A stretch of 64,000 nt of DNA from Flavobacteriales bacterium UBA2306 (GCA_002345565.1 DDVS01000002.1:355605-419604); one strand, 5' to 3'. Shown: positions 8,013 to 18,064, counted from the stretch's first letter. Program-made: numbers and translations. Notes: generated from the letters alone by a model not told the origin.

Positions 8013-8699
8013 ATGACTGGTTATTACTTAATTATTGGAGTTTCAATGCTTATAAGCTGGATAGTTTCTTCCAGATTGAAATCCAAATTCGAATATTATT
8101 CTAAAGTCCACCTCAAAAACGGAATGTCTGGAAAAGAAGTGGCAGAAAAAATGTTGAGAGAGAATGGGATTATGGATGTTCAAGTGGTTTCGGTTCCGGG
8201 ACAATTGACAGACCATTATAATCCTGAAAATAAAACCGTTAATCTTTCCGAAGCTGTTTATATGCAGAGGAATGCTGCAGCAGCAGCGGTTGCGGCTCAT
8301 GAATGTGGACACGCTGTTCAGCACGCTGTTGGTTATTCTATGTTGCAATTGAGGTCAAAAATGGTTCCGATTGTTAATATCAGTTCAAACCTTCTTCAGT
8401 TTGTTTTGATGGGCGGTATTGTTGTTATGGCAATGAGTGGTAATAAAACAATTCTTGCAATTGGTGTCGTGCTTTTTGCAATCACAACTTTATTTGCATT
8501 CATTACTTTACCGGTAGAATATGATGCAAGTAATCGCGCTTTGCAATGGCTGAAATCTACCGGAACTGTTACTTCAGAAGAATATGAAGGAGCGGAAGAT
8601 TCGCTTAAATGGGCGGCAAGAACTTACGTTGTTGCAGCTTTGGGATCTCTAGCGCAATTACTGTACTTCGCATCGATGTTGATGGGAAGGCGAGATTAA
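8013..8699 (+). CDS. Membrane zinc metallopeptidase, YugP family
   Basis: A 228-aa protein with an N-terminal helix, the zinc-binding motif HECGH (about residue 92), and two or three further membrane helices. A downstream acidic site, LPVEYDASNRAL, fits the third zinc ligand of the Zn_peptidase_2 family (YugP-like). It is predicted to cut membrane or periplasmic-side substrates; no substrate is known to me. It faces away from the GNAT gene and runs toward yigZ. Confidence 0.88.
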   Translation: MTGYYLIIGVSMLISWIVSSRLKSKFEYYSKVHLKNGMSGKEVAEKMLRENGIMDVQVVSVPGQLTDHYNPENKTVNLSEAVYMQRNAAAAAVAAHECGHAVQHAVGYSMLQLRSKMVPIVNISSNLLQFVLMGGIVVMAMSGNKTILAIGVVLFAITTLFAFITLPVEYDASNRALQWLKSTGTVTSEEYEGAEDSLKWAARTYVVAALGSLAQLLYFASMLMGRRD

Positions 8700-8707
8700 A
8701 AGCAAAA

Positions 8708-9304
8708 TTATAAGAATTTAAATTCCAACAGCATCTCAGACAATTCGTTTGAGATGTTTTCTTTTTTAGCGGTTTTGATGTTGGCTCTAATGATACAAAT
8801 TTCCTGCGCATCAAAATCTAGAATTTTTGCATCATATTTATTTAGAAGCGTGAAAATCTGATTTTGATGAGAAAACTTGAATCTGATTTCAATTTCGGAT
8901 TCTAATTCTTTAGTAATGATTTCTGCTTCTTCCAAAGTGAATTTCGCGGATTCTTTATAAATTTTCACCAATCCGCCAACGCCTAGTTTTGTTCCTCCAT
9001 AATATCGGATGACTACGACCAAAACATTGGTTATCTGATGCGCAAGAAGCTGATTGTAAATTGGCAAACCAGCACTTCCGGAAGGTTCTCCGTCATCATT
9101 GGCTCTGTAATTTTCTCCATTGATTCCAAGTCTGTACGCATAACAATGATGTGTTGCTTTGGGGTGGATTTCGTAGAGATGATTTAATCTATCCTTGATT
9201 TCGGCTTCAGAATTGACTGGATAGGCGAAACCAATGAACTTACTTCCTTTTTCTTTTATTAAGGTATCTTCAATCGGTTTTTCTATGGTTTGGAATTCAA
9301 ACAT
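8708..9304 (-). CDS. YigZ/IMPACT family protein
   Basis: A 198-aa protein with the UPF0029 core motifs KGSKFIGFAYPV, THHCYAYR, DDGEPSGSAGLP and VVVIRYYGGTKLGVGGL. The family (YigZ in E. coli, IMPACT in eukaryotes) is linked to translation regulation, but its exact bacterial role is unsettled. The C-terminal ferredoxin-like domain (about 130-198) is present. It is convergent with the zinc peptidase, with 8 bp between them. Confidence 0.9.
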   Translation of the reverse strand: MFEFQTIEKPIEDTLIKEKGSKFIGFAYPVNSEAEIKDRLNHLYEIHPKATHHCYAYRLGINGENYRANDDGEPSGSAGLPIYNQLLAHQITNVLVVVIRYYGGTKLGVGGLVKIYKESAKFTLEEAEIITKELESEIEIRFKFSHQNQIFTLLNKYDAKILDFDAQEICIIRANIKTAKKENISNELSEMLLEFKFL

Positions 9305-9509
9305 TCGTCAAAAGTAAAAATTCCGTATTAAAATTTCAAATTCTTAATATTCATTATTGATATAAAATTGTAAGAATAATGAACGTTTTTTAGCTTTTAA
9401 TAAATAAGACTTAGATTAAAAATGGCATTAGCTTAAATAAAATCTTAAAAAAATAAAATTCTAGGAATTAATTTTTGTGTAATTTTGCATTTAAAATTTT
9501 TTAATATCA

Positions 9510-10589
9510 ATGCCTAATACATTAATCATTGGTTCTGGAAGTTATGTTCCGGAAAACATAATAGACGGTTCTCATTTCAAAGATGCAATATTCTATGATG
9601 ATAATAATCAACTGATTGAAAAACCAACTGAGGAGATTATCAGCAAATTTGTTGAGATTACAGAGATAGAAAGAAGGAGATATGCTAATCCGGAAGATTT
9701 TAACTCAGATTTGGCTCACAGAGCTTCTTTAGAGGCTATCGAAGATGCGGGTATTGATAAAGAAGAGATTGATTACATCATTTTCGCGACCAATTTTGGT
9801 GAAGTTGATGTCAACGGAATCCCGAATTTTATGCCGTCTCTTTCTGCAAGATTAAAAGGAAAATTAGGAATCAAAAGAAGAGATTGTATCAATTATGATA
9901 TGATTTTCGGATGTCCGGGCTGGGTTGAGTCTTTGATTTTAGCTGATACAATGATAAAAGCAGGAAAAGCAAAAACAGTTTTGGTTGTTGGTGGAGAAAC
10001 TCTAAGCAGAGTGACTGACCCTTACGATAGAAACAAAATGATTTTTGCAGATGGCGCCGGAGCGGTTGTTGTAACGGCGACTGAAGATACCACAGTTGGC
10101 GTTTTAGCAGATAATACACTTTGCGATAATGGTGAGGAATTATGTTATTTGGAAAATGGTCCTTCATTGAATCTTGAACATGACCAATCTCAACTTTTCA
10201 TCCGAATGAGAGGTCGTAAAATCTACGAATATGCCCTTAAAAACGTTCCTGATGCTATAAAAGCAACAATTGATAAAGCTGGTCTTGATATTTCTGATAT
10301 TGGAAAAATCCTGATTCATCAGGCAAATGCGAAGATGGATTACGCAATGATTGGAAGATTGTTCAAGTTATACGGACAGAAAGATTACGATCACGCGATT
10401 TCTCCGATGACGATTCAGGAATTTGGGAATTCTTCTGTTGCAACAGTTCCTACTTTGTTTGATTTAATCAGAAAAGGAAAAATGGAGGGTCAGCAATTCA
10501 CGCCTGGTTCTCATATCTTGTTTACATCGGTAGGTGCTGGGATGAACATTAATTGTGTGGTTTATAAGTTTCCGGAAGGGAAAATATAA
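9510..10589 (+). CDS. 3-oxoacyl-ACP synthase III family protein
   Basis: A 359-aa thiolase-fold enzyme of the KAS III (FabH-like) type. The catalytic triad is visible: Cys in FGCPGWVE (about residue 134), His in LIHQANAK (about 269) and Asn in EFGNSSVAT (about 306). KAS III condenses an acyl-CoA with malonyl-ACP. This one has an N-terminal insertion (about 20-45) compared with housekeeping FabH, and no fatty-acid genes are beside it, so it may serve a specialised lipid pathway. A TAATTTTG box at 9480-9487 is a possible -7 element. Confidence 0.85.
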   Translation: MPNTLIIGSGSYVPENIIDGSHFKDAIFYDDNNQLIEKPTEEIISKFVEITEIERRRYANPEDFNSDLAHRASLEAIEDAGIDKEEIDYIIFATNFGEVDVNGIPNFMPSLSARLKGKLGIKRRDCINYDMIFGCPGWVESLILADTMIKAGKAKTVLVVGGETLSRVTDPYDRNKMIFADGAGAVVVTATEDTTVGVLADNTLCDNGEELCYLENGPSLNLEHDQSQLFIRMRGRKIYEYALKNVPDAIKATIDKAGLDISDIGKILIHQANAKMDYAMIGRLFKLYGQKDYDHAISPMTIQEFGNSSVATVPTLFDLIRKGKMEGQQFTPGSHILFTSVGAGMNINCVVYKFPEGKI

Positions 10590-10676
10590 ATCATTTAAAG
10601 TAAAAATAAATTTTAAACGTCATAATACTAAAAGGAATAAATTTTTATTCCTTTTATTTTTTTATATTATTACAAT

Positions 10677-11882
10677 ATGCAAAAGACCATTTTATTTCTT
10701 CTGGGAGTTTTTTTACTGCTGGAAACTTACGTTTATCAGGCTTTTAAAACAGTTTATACCAATCAGAACGGCAGATTTATCTATTGGATTCCAACGATTC
10801 TGATTTATGCGTTTTTGTTTTATTCGATTCTTACTTTTGATAAAGCTTCGCACAAATATCTCAAACTTCAAATCGTGTTTTCTATGATTTTGATTTTTGT
10901 GTTACCAAAAATTTTGGTTGCTGTTTTTCTTTTGATTGAGGATTTAATGAGGCTCCTGAATTTCGGTTACAATTATGTGGCGACAGAAAATCACAATTAT
11001 CCTTCGAGAAGGAAGTTTATAAGCTTGGTTGGGCTTGGTTCAGGCGCTATTTTAGCTGGAATTGTTCTTGATGGAATTATCTTCGGAAAATACCGTCATA
11101 GAGCGAGAGTTGTGAGGTTAAAGCTGAAAAACTTGCCGAAAAGTTTCAAAGGCTATAAAATTGTTCAGATTTCTGACGTCCATAGCGGAAGTTTCCAAAA
11201 TCCTAAACATCTGCAACACGCAATTGATTTGATTAATGAACAAAATGCAGATTTGGTTTTGTTTACCGGAGATATGGTGAACAATTATGCGGATGAGTTT
11301 GTTGCATTCATTGATTTGTTTTCTCAGATTAAAGGAAAAGACGGGAAATTGGCGGTTTTAGGAAACCACGATTATGGCGAATATGGCGTTTGGAAAAATA
11401 TCGATGAGCAAAAAAATAACATTCCGAAGCTTATAGAAAACGAGCGAAGAGCTGGCTTCGAAATGCTCAGAAATGAGCATAGAATCATTGAAAGAAATGG
11501 TGAGAAATTATACATTCTTGGTGTTGAAAACTGGGGAATTGCACCATTTCCACAATTTGGTGATTTGGATAAAGCAAGTCAAAATGTCCCAACAGAAGCT
11601 TGTAAAATTCTGATGTCTCACGATCCTTCACATTTCGATGCTGTCGTAAAGAATCATCCGAAAGACATACAATTAACACTTTCCGGACATACCCACGGAA
11701 TGCAGTTTGGGATTGACTTGAAAAACTTCAAATGGTCGCCTGTGAAGTACAAATATCCAAAATGGGCAGATTTATACCAAAATGGAGATAAGTATCTTTA
11801 CGTCAACCGTGGTTTTGGGGTGATTGGCTATCCGGGTAGAGTAGGTGTATTGCCAGAAATAACTGTTTTTGAGTTGAGTTAA
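10677..11882 (+). CDS. Membrane-anchored metallophosphoesterase
   Basis: A 401-aa protein with several N-terminal membrane helices (to about residue 150), a twin-lysine/arginine stretch (SRRKFISLVGLG) and a calcineurin-like phosphoesterase domain. Metal-ligand motifs in order: SDVHSGS (about 167), TGDMVNN (about 198), LGNHDYG (about 228), SHDPSHFD (about 313) and SGHTHG (about 337). All residues are intact, so it should be active. The layout resembles YkuE-type or lipid-phosphate phosphoesterases; the substrate is unknown. It is followed by a bidirectional terminator. Confidence 0.87.
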   Translation: MQKTILFLLGVFLLLETYVYQAFKTVYTNQNGRFIYWIPTILIYAFLFYSILTFDKASHKYLKLQIVFSMILIFVLPKILVAVFLLIEDLMRLLNFGYNYVATENHNYPSRRKFISLVGLGSGAILAGIVLDGIIFGKYRHRARVVRLKLKNLPKSFKGYKIVQISDVHSGSFQNPKHLQHAIDLINEQNADLVLFTGDMVNNYADEFVAFIDLFSQIKGKDGKLAVLGNHDYGEYGVWKNIDEQKNNIPKLIENERRAGFEMLRNEHRIIERNGEKLYILGVENWGIAPFPQFGDLDKASQNVPTEACKILMSHDPSHFDAVVKNHPKDIQLTLSGHTHGMQFGIDLKNFKWSPVKYKYPKWADLYQNGDKYLYVNRGFGVIGYPGRVGVLPEITVFELS

Positions 11883-11895
11883 ACTCATTATTGAA

Positions 11896-11935
11896 ATAAT
11901 AAAAAAAGCTTAGATTTTCTAAGCTTTTATTATTT
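11896..11935. terminator. Bidirectional intrinsic terminator
   Basis: AAAGCTTAG and CTAAGCTTT arms around a 4-5-base loop, extended by A-rich and T-rich flanks on both sides. It lies between convergent genes (metallophosphoesterase and the deacetylase-like gene). Confidence 0.75.
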
Positions 11936-11946
11936 TGTGAAATCCA

Positions 11947-12699
11947 TTAAAACAAATAATCTTTCATTCTGGAAACTGCTATTTCGTTTTCATCAATGAA
12001 CTGAAATAGCTTTTCAAGTCGGTCTTCGAATTTTCTACCAATGTTGATTTTTTTATAAAAAGGAATTTCAATTGGCAGGTCTTCGGATTCATATAATTGC
12101 CATATGTTGGCATAGATCATCACGTATTCATTGTTCTTCAAACTTTCCAAAAGCATATTTTCATAATACTTCATCGGGGTCACTTGAAGGACATAATCAT
12201 TGAAGGGAAGTTGAGAATAAGGCGACTGACTTTCCGGTACAATGGTTAAATCATTTTCAATATGAATTTCCGTTTTAGCGGTCAACTTTCGCCATAGAAA
12301 ATTGATTCTTGATTCCTCGATATTGGAGATGTAATTAAAGTCTAATTTCTTGATTTCCGAATAAGAAATCTGATGGTATTTTTGTCTAAATCCTCTTATT
12401 GGTTTTTCTAAAAAATCTTCTAAATTTTGCTTTACTTTTTCTATGGTTTGAGGATCAGAATTATTGTTAAAAAGTGCAATTTCATGACCCGCAAAAGATA
12501 TATTTTTGATGGTCTTTTTTAATTCCTCAACAAACGTTACGTCAATGAAAAATGTCGCCTGAAATTCGTGAAGTTCCAACAAGAGTAGGGTAGAATTAAC
12601 TTTTTCTCTAATAGAAGACATCAATTCAGATTCCGAAATATTTTTAGTTTTCAAAGTCTGGTTTTCCGATAGTGATATGTTGAAAGTTAATAAAACCAC
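11947..12699 (-). CDS. Polysaccharide-deacetylase-like protein with lost catalytic residues
   Basis: A 250-aa protein that aligns by eye with the deacetylase at 58493: LLTFNISLSE against LLSFDIEEFD near residue 5, QATFFIDVTF against KATFFSTVVF, and HEIALFNN against HELASHTW at about residue 71. The catalytic/metal Asp is replaced by Asn and the second His of the HxxxH motif is lost. I infer a pseudo-enzyme that keeps the NodB fold. It starts at a GTG, in the same place as the paralog's start. The window gives no clue to its partner. Confidence 0.7.
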   Translation of the reverse strand: MVLLTFNISLSENQTLKTKNISESELMSSIREKVNSTLLLLELHEFQATFFIDVTFVEELKKTIKNISFAGHEIALFNNNSDPQTIEKVKQNLEDFLEKPIRGFRQKYHQISYSEIKKLDFNYISNIEESRINFLWRKLTAKTEIHIENDLTIVPESQSPYSQLPFNDYVLQVTPMKYYENMLLESLKNNEYVMIYANIWQLYESEDLPIEIPFYKKINIGRKFEDRLEKLFQFIDENEIAVSRMKDYLF

Positions 12700-12782
12700 T
12701 TAAATTATAATTGAGATAAATTTTTTAATGAATTAATAATCAAATGTTAAAATTGATTTAATTAAAACGGATAGTTGAGGTT

Positions 12783-13748
12783 TTACTCTTTATTGAGTTT
12801 CTTCTTAAGATTATTTATCATGTCTATTGACATAGATGAAATATCAAACTTGTAATCCAATCCCCAATCTTGCTTTGCCGCAGAATCATCTATACTTGCT
12901 GGCCAAGAATCTGCAATCGACTGGCGGAAATCCGGCTCATATTTTATCTCAAAATCCGGAATGGTTTTTTGGATCTCTGCAGCCAATTGTTTTGGTGTAA
13001 AACTCATTCCACCAAGGTTGTATGAGTAACGGATTTTCACCTCTTCTTTTGGCGCGGTCATTAGCTTGATTGTGGCATCAATTGCGTCGTCCATATACAG
13101 CATTGGCATCGCTGTGTTTTCGCTGATGAAGCTTGTGTATTTTCCATTTTCTACAGCTTCATAAAATATCTCAACAGCGTAATCTGTGGTTCCTCCACCT
13201 GCTGGTGCTTTCCAAGAAATTAGACCGGGATAACGGATACTTCTGATGTCAACACCATACTTTTCGAAGTAATATTCGCACCATTTTTCGCCTGCCATTT
13301 TTGAAATTCCGTAAACAGTGGTTGGATTAAGAACAACTTCTTGTCCCACATTTTCTTTCGGAATTCCTTTTCCAAAAACGGCGATTGAACTTGGCCAGAA
13401 AATCTTCTTCAAAATTCCCTCTTTTGCTAATTCACAAAGATGAATTAACGGATCAAGGTTCAGTTTCCACGCAAAAAGGGGTTGTTTTTCTGATGTTCCT
13501 GATAAAAGTGAAGCTAAATGATATACTGTTGTAATATTATGTTCTTTGATAACTTCTGTAACAGCTTGAAAATTAGTAACATCAAGTCTCTCATAATAAC
13601 CAGCTTCGGTGATATCTTCTTTCCATTTGTCCAGGCCGGAAGCAATAACGTTTTCCTTACCGTAAATTTCTGATAATTTGGCAGTTAGTTCCGTTCCTAT
13701 TTGCCCAAGAGCACCTGTGATTAGGATTTTTTCTTTATGAATTTCCAT
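12783..13748 (-). CDS. L-threonine 3-dehydrogenase, SDR (epimerase-like) type
   Basis: A 321-aa extended short-chain dehydrogenase: TGALGQIG Rossmann motif near residue 10, YGISKM (YxxxK) near 146, and RSIRYPGLISWKAPAGGG, GTTDYAVEIF and YSYNLGGMSFTP. This is the NAD-dependent threonine dehydrogenase type found in Bacteroidota and animals, not the zinc-dependent E. coli Tdh. It would oxidise L-threonine to 2-amino-3-ketobutyrate. No ketobutyrate lyase is adjacent. I chose the ATG at 13746-13748 over an upstream TTG. Confidence 0.88.
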   Translation of the reverse strand: MEIHKEKILITGALGQIGTELTAKLSEIYGKENVIASGLDKWKEDITEAGYYERLDVTNFQAVTEVIKEHNITTVYHLASLLSGTSEKQPLFAWKLNLDPLIHLCELAKEGILKKIFWPSSIAVFGKGIPKENVGQEVVLNPTTVYGISKMAGEKWCEYYFEKYGVDIRSIRYPGLISWKAPAGGGTTDYAVEIFYEAVENGKYTSFISENTAMPMLYMDDAIDATIKLMTAPKEEVKIRYSYNLGGMSFTPKQLAAEIQKTIPDFEIKYEPDFRQSIADSWPASIDDSAAKQDWGLDYKFDISSMSIDMINNLKKKLNKE

Positions 13749-13833
13749 TTTTACTTTTTTGATTGGCAAATCTAATTAATTTAAGGATTGAGAATCAAAA
13801 AGAATTCCAATATTTTTTTAATAATTTCGTAAA

Positions 13834-14664
13834 ATGAATAAACAATCACCAATTATACAAATTAATGAATTTTTGCAACTGTCCAAAAATCCCAATCTTA
13901 GACTTTTTGATGTTAGAACCGGTGCAGATTCGAAAGCTGAATTCGATAAAAAACATCTCCAAAATGCTGTTTATGTTGATTTGAATTCCGATTTAGCCAA
14001 AATTGATAATCCAAAAAATGGAGGTCGTCATCCGCTTCCAACGTTTGAAGATTTTATCAAGACTTTAGGAGAATTAGGAATTGATAAAGATTCTCATGTT
14101 GTGATTTATGATGACAAAAACGGTGCGAATGCAGCGGCGAGATTCTGGTGGATGCTGAAATCAGTTGGTCACAACAATGTCCAGGTTTTGAATGGCGGTT
14201 TGCAATTTGTAGAAAATCAAAACTATCCTTTGGCGACCGTTAAAAATTCTTATCCTGAAACTGAATACATTTCTGATTACAAAGATTGGCAATTGCCGCT
14301 GATTTGGATGGATGATGTGAAAAAGGCTTCTCAAGATTCAGAAGCAGTGATTATAGATGTGAGAGAGTCTCAGCGCTATCAAGGAATTACAGAACCAATT
14401 GATTTGGTTGCCGGTCATATCCCAAATGCTAGGAATTTTCCTTTTTCTGATAATCTGGATGAAAATGGATTATTTAAATCTCCAGAAACACTTAGAAATT
14501 TATATTCTGAATTGTTTGAGCAATATGACAAAAGCAAAATCACCTTTCATTGCGGAAGTGGTGTAACGGCTTGTCATTCTCTTTTGGCTTTAGATTACGC
14601 CGGATTTGCTATCCCAAATCTTTATGTTGGAAGTTGGAGTGAGTGGAGCAGAAACGAAGTCTAG
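13834..14664 (+). CDS. Sulfurtransferase (thiosulfate / 3-mercaptopyruvate type)
   Basis: A 276-aa protein with two rhodanese domains. The N-terminal one (LFDVRTGADS near 20) has no catalytic Cys loop, as usual. The C-terminal one has IDVRESQRY and the active loop CGSGVTAC with Cys at about residue 239. The loop matches SseA-like mercaptopyruvate sulfurtransferases better than classic rhodanese. It is divergent from the threonine dehydrogenase and convergent with the 1080-aa gene. Confidence 0.88.
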   Translation: MNKQSPIIQINEFLQLSKNPNLRLFDVRTGADSKAEFDKKHLQNAVYVDLNSDLAKIDNPKNGGRHPLPTFEDFIKTLGELGIDKDSHVVIYDDKNGANAAARFWWMLKSVGHNNVQVLNGGLQFVENQNYPLATVKNSYPETEYISDYKDWQLPLIWMDDVKKASQDSEAVIIDVRESQRYQGITEPIDLVAGHIPNARNFPFSDNLDENGLFKSPETLRNLYSELFEQYDKSKITFHCGSGVTACHSLLALDYAGFAIPNLYVGSWSEWSRNEV

Positions 14665-14715
14665 TTATGAATTAAAATTTATGACTTATTAATGAATGTT
14701 TGAACTAGTCATTTT

Positions 14716-17700
14716 TTAAAAGCTTGCCCGGATTTGCATACTTCCAATATGAATAGTTCTGTCACCGGAATTTCTACCTTCGTAATTAACATTCAGCTGA
14801 ATGAAGGAATTAATCGCTTGCTGGATGTATAAAGTCCAAACTTGATTTTTTCCGGCTTTCAGACCTTCTAACATTTGATTTCCGACGATGCTGTAGCTAT
14901 TGCCTGTAAAATCGTTATTGATGAATGAAAAATTAGCTCTAATAGAAGTTTTTGCTTTTTCCCATTGTAGTGTTCCGGAGATTTCATAGGTTTTCAAAAG
15001 TTCTTCACCATCGGTTCTTTTCTTTTGACGAAGCGCCCCGAAAAGTTCGGTTTGTAAAGTTTCGGTTAATTTATAAGTGGCTTTTGGCTTTGTTTCCCAG
15101 TTTTGGAGAAGGTAATTTCGTGTGTTGTAAACTTGTGAGCTATTGGTTACATTCTGCAACGTATTTTCCCAATCTGCACGGAAAGCTTTTGTAAAAGAAT
15201 AACCTAGGTTCATAAAATGAGATTTCTGAGAATGCGCTTCATTACTGAAATTAGCATTAACCAGATTGTCATTGTCTGTGTATCGGTAACTACCATTCCA
15301 GCCAGATTTATCATTAGAATTGAATAAAGCAGAAGCTAAAACATTCTGAGTTCTCAGCAATTGGTCGGCTTGCTTTTCGAAAGGATTCCAAACCAAAACC
15401 TTGCTACCTTTCATATAAGAATTCTGCGAAAGTAAAGATAAATTGAAATTCCAACGTTTCAAAAATGCATTTTCAGAACTAATGATAACAGCTGGATTTA
15501 CAAACAAAGCCATCTGAAGTTTATTTTTGTTAGAAGCCAAATAATTCACGCTATTCGTATAAACTCTAATGTACTGCGCCAAATCTGCATATTCTGCCAC
15601 TTCGAACTCGTCTAATTGCTGAACACCGTCATTGTTATAATCTATCCATTTATAAACGCCTTGTCCGTCGGTTACTTTGATGTATTGGAATTCTCTTTGC
15701 GCTTCCTGACCATTTCCTAATTCGTAGAAAAGCTGCAGCCGCATTCCGTTTTTGAATAATTGTTGATTGTACAAGATGTTTCCTACTACAAAATCCTGAT
15801 TCTGATTATTCGCTAAAATCTGATTCTCATAAAAAAACTTTCTATAATGAATTAATGTTGATAATTGAGTTTTCTCCGATTTAATGATTTGACTTTCTGC
15901 CTGGATTCCCAAAATATTGTTCATTTTTTGAAGACGATTATCCTGAACAGAATCATTTCCTCGGAAATATACCTTCGTCAATAATTTAGTTCTTGTAGAA
16001 TCCGCAATCTTTTTCTGAATGAAAATCTCTTTCCAGCTGAAACTCGTCACATCCAATAATTGGGTCGCATTATACTTTTTCTCGTTATGTTCCATAGAGC
16101 CACCTAACATCCAACTACCTTTTTTGCCAGCCAATTCGGAAGAAACTGCGCCTCTGATGAAAGTGGTGTTAAGATCTGTGGATTTTGTATCTAAGTAAGA
16201 AATGATGCCAAGATTTGTGAATTTTCCGATTCTCCAAGCTACATCCAAATCATTTTTAATTCCTTTATAAGTGTCGGTTTCTTCGAGATAATTGATTTTA
16301 TAGTTAACTGAAGATTTTTTATTAAAGTCATTCAAAAAAGAAAAAATAAATCTATTTTGAGTAATCTGGCTGAACTCATTGGTTAAATTGAAATCTCTCC
16401 AGAAATCAACATTGTTGATTCTGTCCAAAACATGAAAGTTTTTTTGGATGACCTGATATTCCAACATTGGCGTTCCTGTCCAAGTATTTTTTCGGAACGT
16501 TTTGTTGGCGTAGATCCTTGCTGCATAACCAATGTTTTTGTCATTGTCTTTGGACGAAAATATATTGATGTCATAATTGCTCAATGAGACATCTGTTCCG
16601 ATGACGCCTTCGTTCAAAGCATACTCGAAGTTAGCAGAATAAACTTGTGATTTTTCCGGAGCAGGCAATTTTCTAACTGCCATATAATCTCCCAAACCAC
16701 TTCCTACATATTGGAAAACACGACCATTGTTGGTAGATTGTTGTAACTGATAATCCCCTTTTCCGCTACCGAAATAAGTAAATGAAACCTGATACAAAAC
16801 CTGAGTTTGGTCGGTAGAAAACTCGTAATGAAAAGAATCTGTGTCGAATATCTTTTTGTACAGAATTTTATTGACGTCGTATTCGGTTTCCACACCCGAT
16901 GGCGAAAACATCGCGTTCGGATTATTTCCTGCATTCACCAAAGTTTGTTGGTCTTCTTCGCTAAGGTTGAGAGAAAGTGGTGCATTTTTATTGTCATTCT
17001 CCATAAACCAACTGAATCCTGCTTTGAACTTCTCACGTTGATGTTTGATGTTTCCTGTAATTAAGAATCTGGTGTAATTTCGGTTGGTGTAATTATAAGA
17101 TACGTTGATGAAGTTCTGAGAATAAATGGGTCTGAAACTCGTGAAGGTAATTTCTCCTGTATTATAATTAATGATGTAATCCTGATTTTCACCACGTTTC
17201 ATCAATATTCCATCAATATAAACCTGTTCTGAACCAGAAATAATTGTGATTAATAGTTCGCCGTTCTTTCCCGTCAATCGATAAGGCCCCTGATTACCTT
17301 CAATACCTTGAAAACGCATCCTGAAAAACTCACTTCGGGCAACACCTCCCGAAACATCTACGGAAGTTTTGTTACCATTCTTTTCCCAATTGGTAAGGAA
17401 TTGCAATCCCATACTTCGTCTTTGATAACGTCCGAAATAAGTGGTTTCATCATTTAAATCGAGATGTCCGGCGCGTATGATGCTGTGATTTTTAATATTC
17501 AGTTGAAGATAAATCTTATCAAATTCCTGCAATGTCTGTGTGTAACCATCTGCCTGCACCGGAAGATTGTGGTCCGAAATAGAAGCCAAAATCGAAACAT
17601 CGGGACTTAACTTACCCGAAATCTGCATATCCATAGAACTCTGCACAGACGAGCCTTGGTTATTCCCAAAAGTAATTCCTCTGATAATGGAGCCTTTGGA

Positions 17701-17958
17701 ATTGAGATCACCTAGGATTTTTTTTCTGTCATTTTTAACAAGCACTTCTTCATCATAAATCACTCGATTCTGTTTTTTGATAAAGTCAAGTGTGTCTTTG
17801 GTGAAAAAATCTTGATTGATTTTAGAAATTAGGACGCTGTCTTTTTTAAGGGAATCTTGCGGGATATTTGGGTTTTTCCAACTGAAAATCTGTGCATTAA
17901 CCGAAATTAGCGCAGAAAAAGTACAGAATATTAGAAAAATTTTATTTATCTTCGACAC
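14716..17958 (-). CDS. Very large secreted beta-barrel-like protein with one EF-hand-like loop
   Basis: A 1080-aa protein starting at a GTG, with a signal peptide ending near NAQ. An early conserved block (GSIIRGITFGNNQGSS, about 90-105) is followed by ISGKLSPDVSILASISDHNL and then a long series of alternating strands typical of an outer-membrane barrel or strand-rich surface protein. At about residues 765-785 sits DYNNDGVQQLDEFEVAEY, which matches an EF-hand or dockerin-type calcium loop. The C-terminus ends in a strand (IHIGSMQIRASF). I have seen this layout as an uncharacterised Bacteroidota family; I do not assign a function. Confidence 0.7.
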   Translation of the reverse strand: MSKINKIFLIFCTFSALISVNAQIFSWKNPNIPQDSLKKDSVLISKINQDFFTKDTLDFIKKQNRVIYDEEVLVKNDRKKILGDLNSKGSIIRGITFGNNQGSSVQSSMDMQISGKLSPDVSILASISDHNLPVQADGYTQTLQEFDKIYLQLNIKNHSIIRAGHLDLNDETTYFGRYQRRSMGLQFLTNWEKNGNKTSVDVSGGVARSEFFRMRFQGIEGNQGPYRLTGKNGELLITIISGSEQVYIDGILMKRGENQDYIINYNTGEITFTSFRPIYSQNFINVSYNYTNRNYTRFLITGNIKHQREKFKAGFSWFMENDNKNAPLSLNLSEEDQQTLVNAGNNPNAMFSPSGVETEYDVNKILYKKIFDTDSFHYEFSTDQTQVLYQVSFTYFGSGKGDYQLQQSTNNGRVFQYVGSGLGDYMAVRKLPAPEKSQVYSANFEYALNEGVIGTDVSLSNYDINIFSSKDNDKNIGYAARIYANKTFRKNTWTGTPMLEYQVIQKNFHVLDRINNVDFWRDFNLTNEFSQITQNRFIFSFLNDFNKKSSVNYKINYLEETDTYKGIKNDLDVAWRIGKFTNLGIISYLDTKSTDLNTTFIRGAVSSELAGKKGSWMLGGSMEHNEKKYNATQLLDVTSFSWKEIFIQKKIADSTRTKLLTKVYFRGNDSVQDNRLQKMNNILGIQAESQIIKSEKTQLSTLIHYRKFFYENQILANNQNQDFVVGNILYNQQLFKNGMRLQLFYELGNGQEAQREFQYIKVTDGQGVYKWIDYNNDGVQQLDEFEVAEYADLAQYIRVYTNSVNYLASNKNKLQMALFVNPAVIISSENAFLKRWNFNLSLLSQNSYMKGSKVLVWNPFEKQADQLLRTQNVLASALFNSNDKSGWNGSYRYTDNDNLVNANFSNEAHSQKSHFMNLGYSFTKAFRADWENTLQNVTNSSQVYNTRNYLLQNWETKPKATYKLTETLQTELFGALRQKKRTDGEELLKTYEISGTLQWEKAKTSIRANFSFINNDFTGNSYSIVGNQMLEGLKAGKNQVWTLYIQQAINSFIQLNVNYEGRNSGDRTIHIGSMQIRASF

Positions 17959-17975
17959 CCTTTAGTTATGATAGG

Positions 17976-17983
17976 CAAATGTA
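17976..17983 (-). promoter_or_regulatory. -7 box for the 1080-aa protein gene
   Basis: TACATTTG on the minus strand fits TAnnTTTG and lies 18 bp upstream of the GTG start. No TTG lies 17-23 bp upstream of it. Confidence 0.45.
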
Positions 17984-18064
17984 ATTATAATAGGCTTTAC
18001 AGCGAATTAACAATTATTTAAAACGTAAAACAGTGCTTTAAAATTATAGTTAACATTAAAATTT

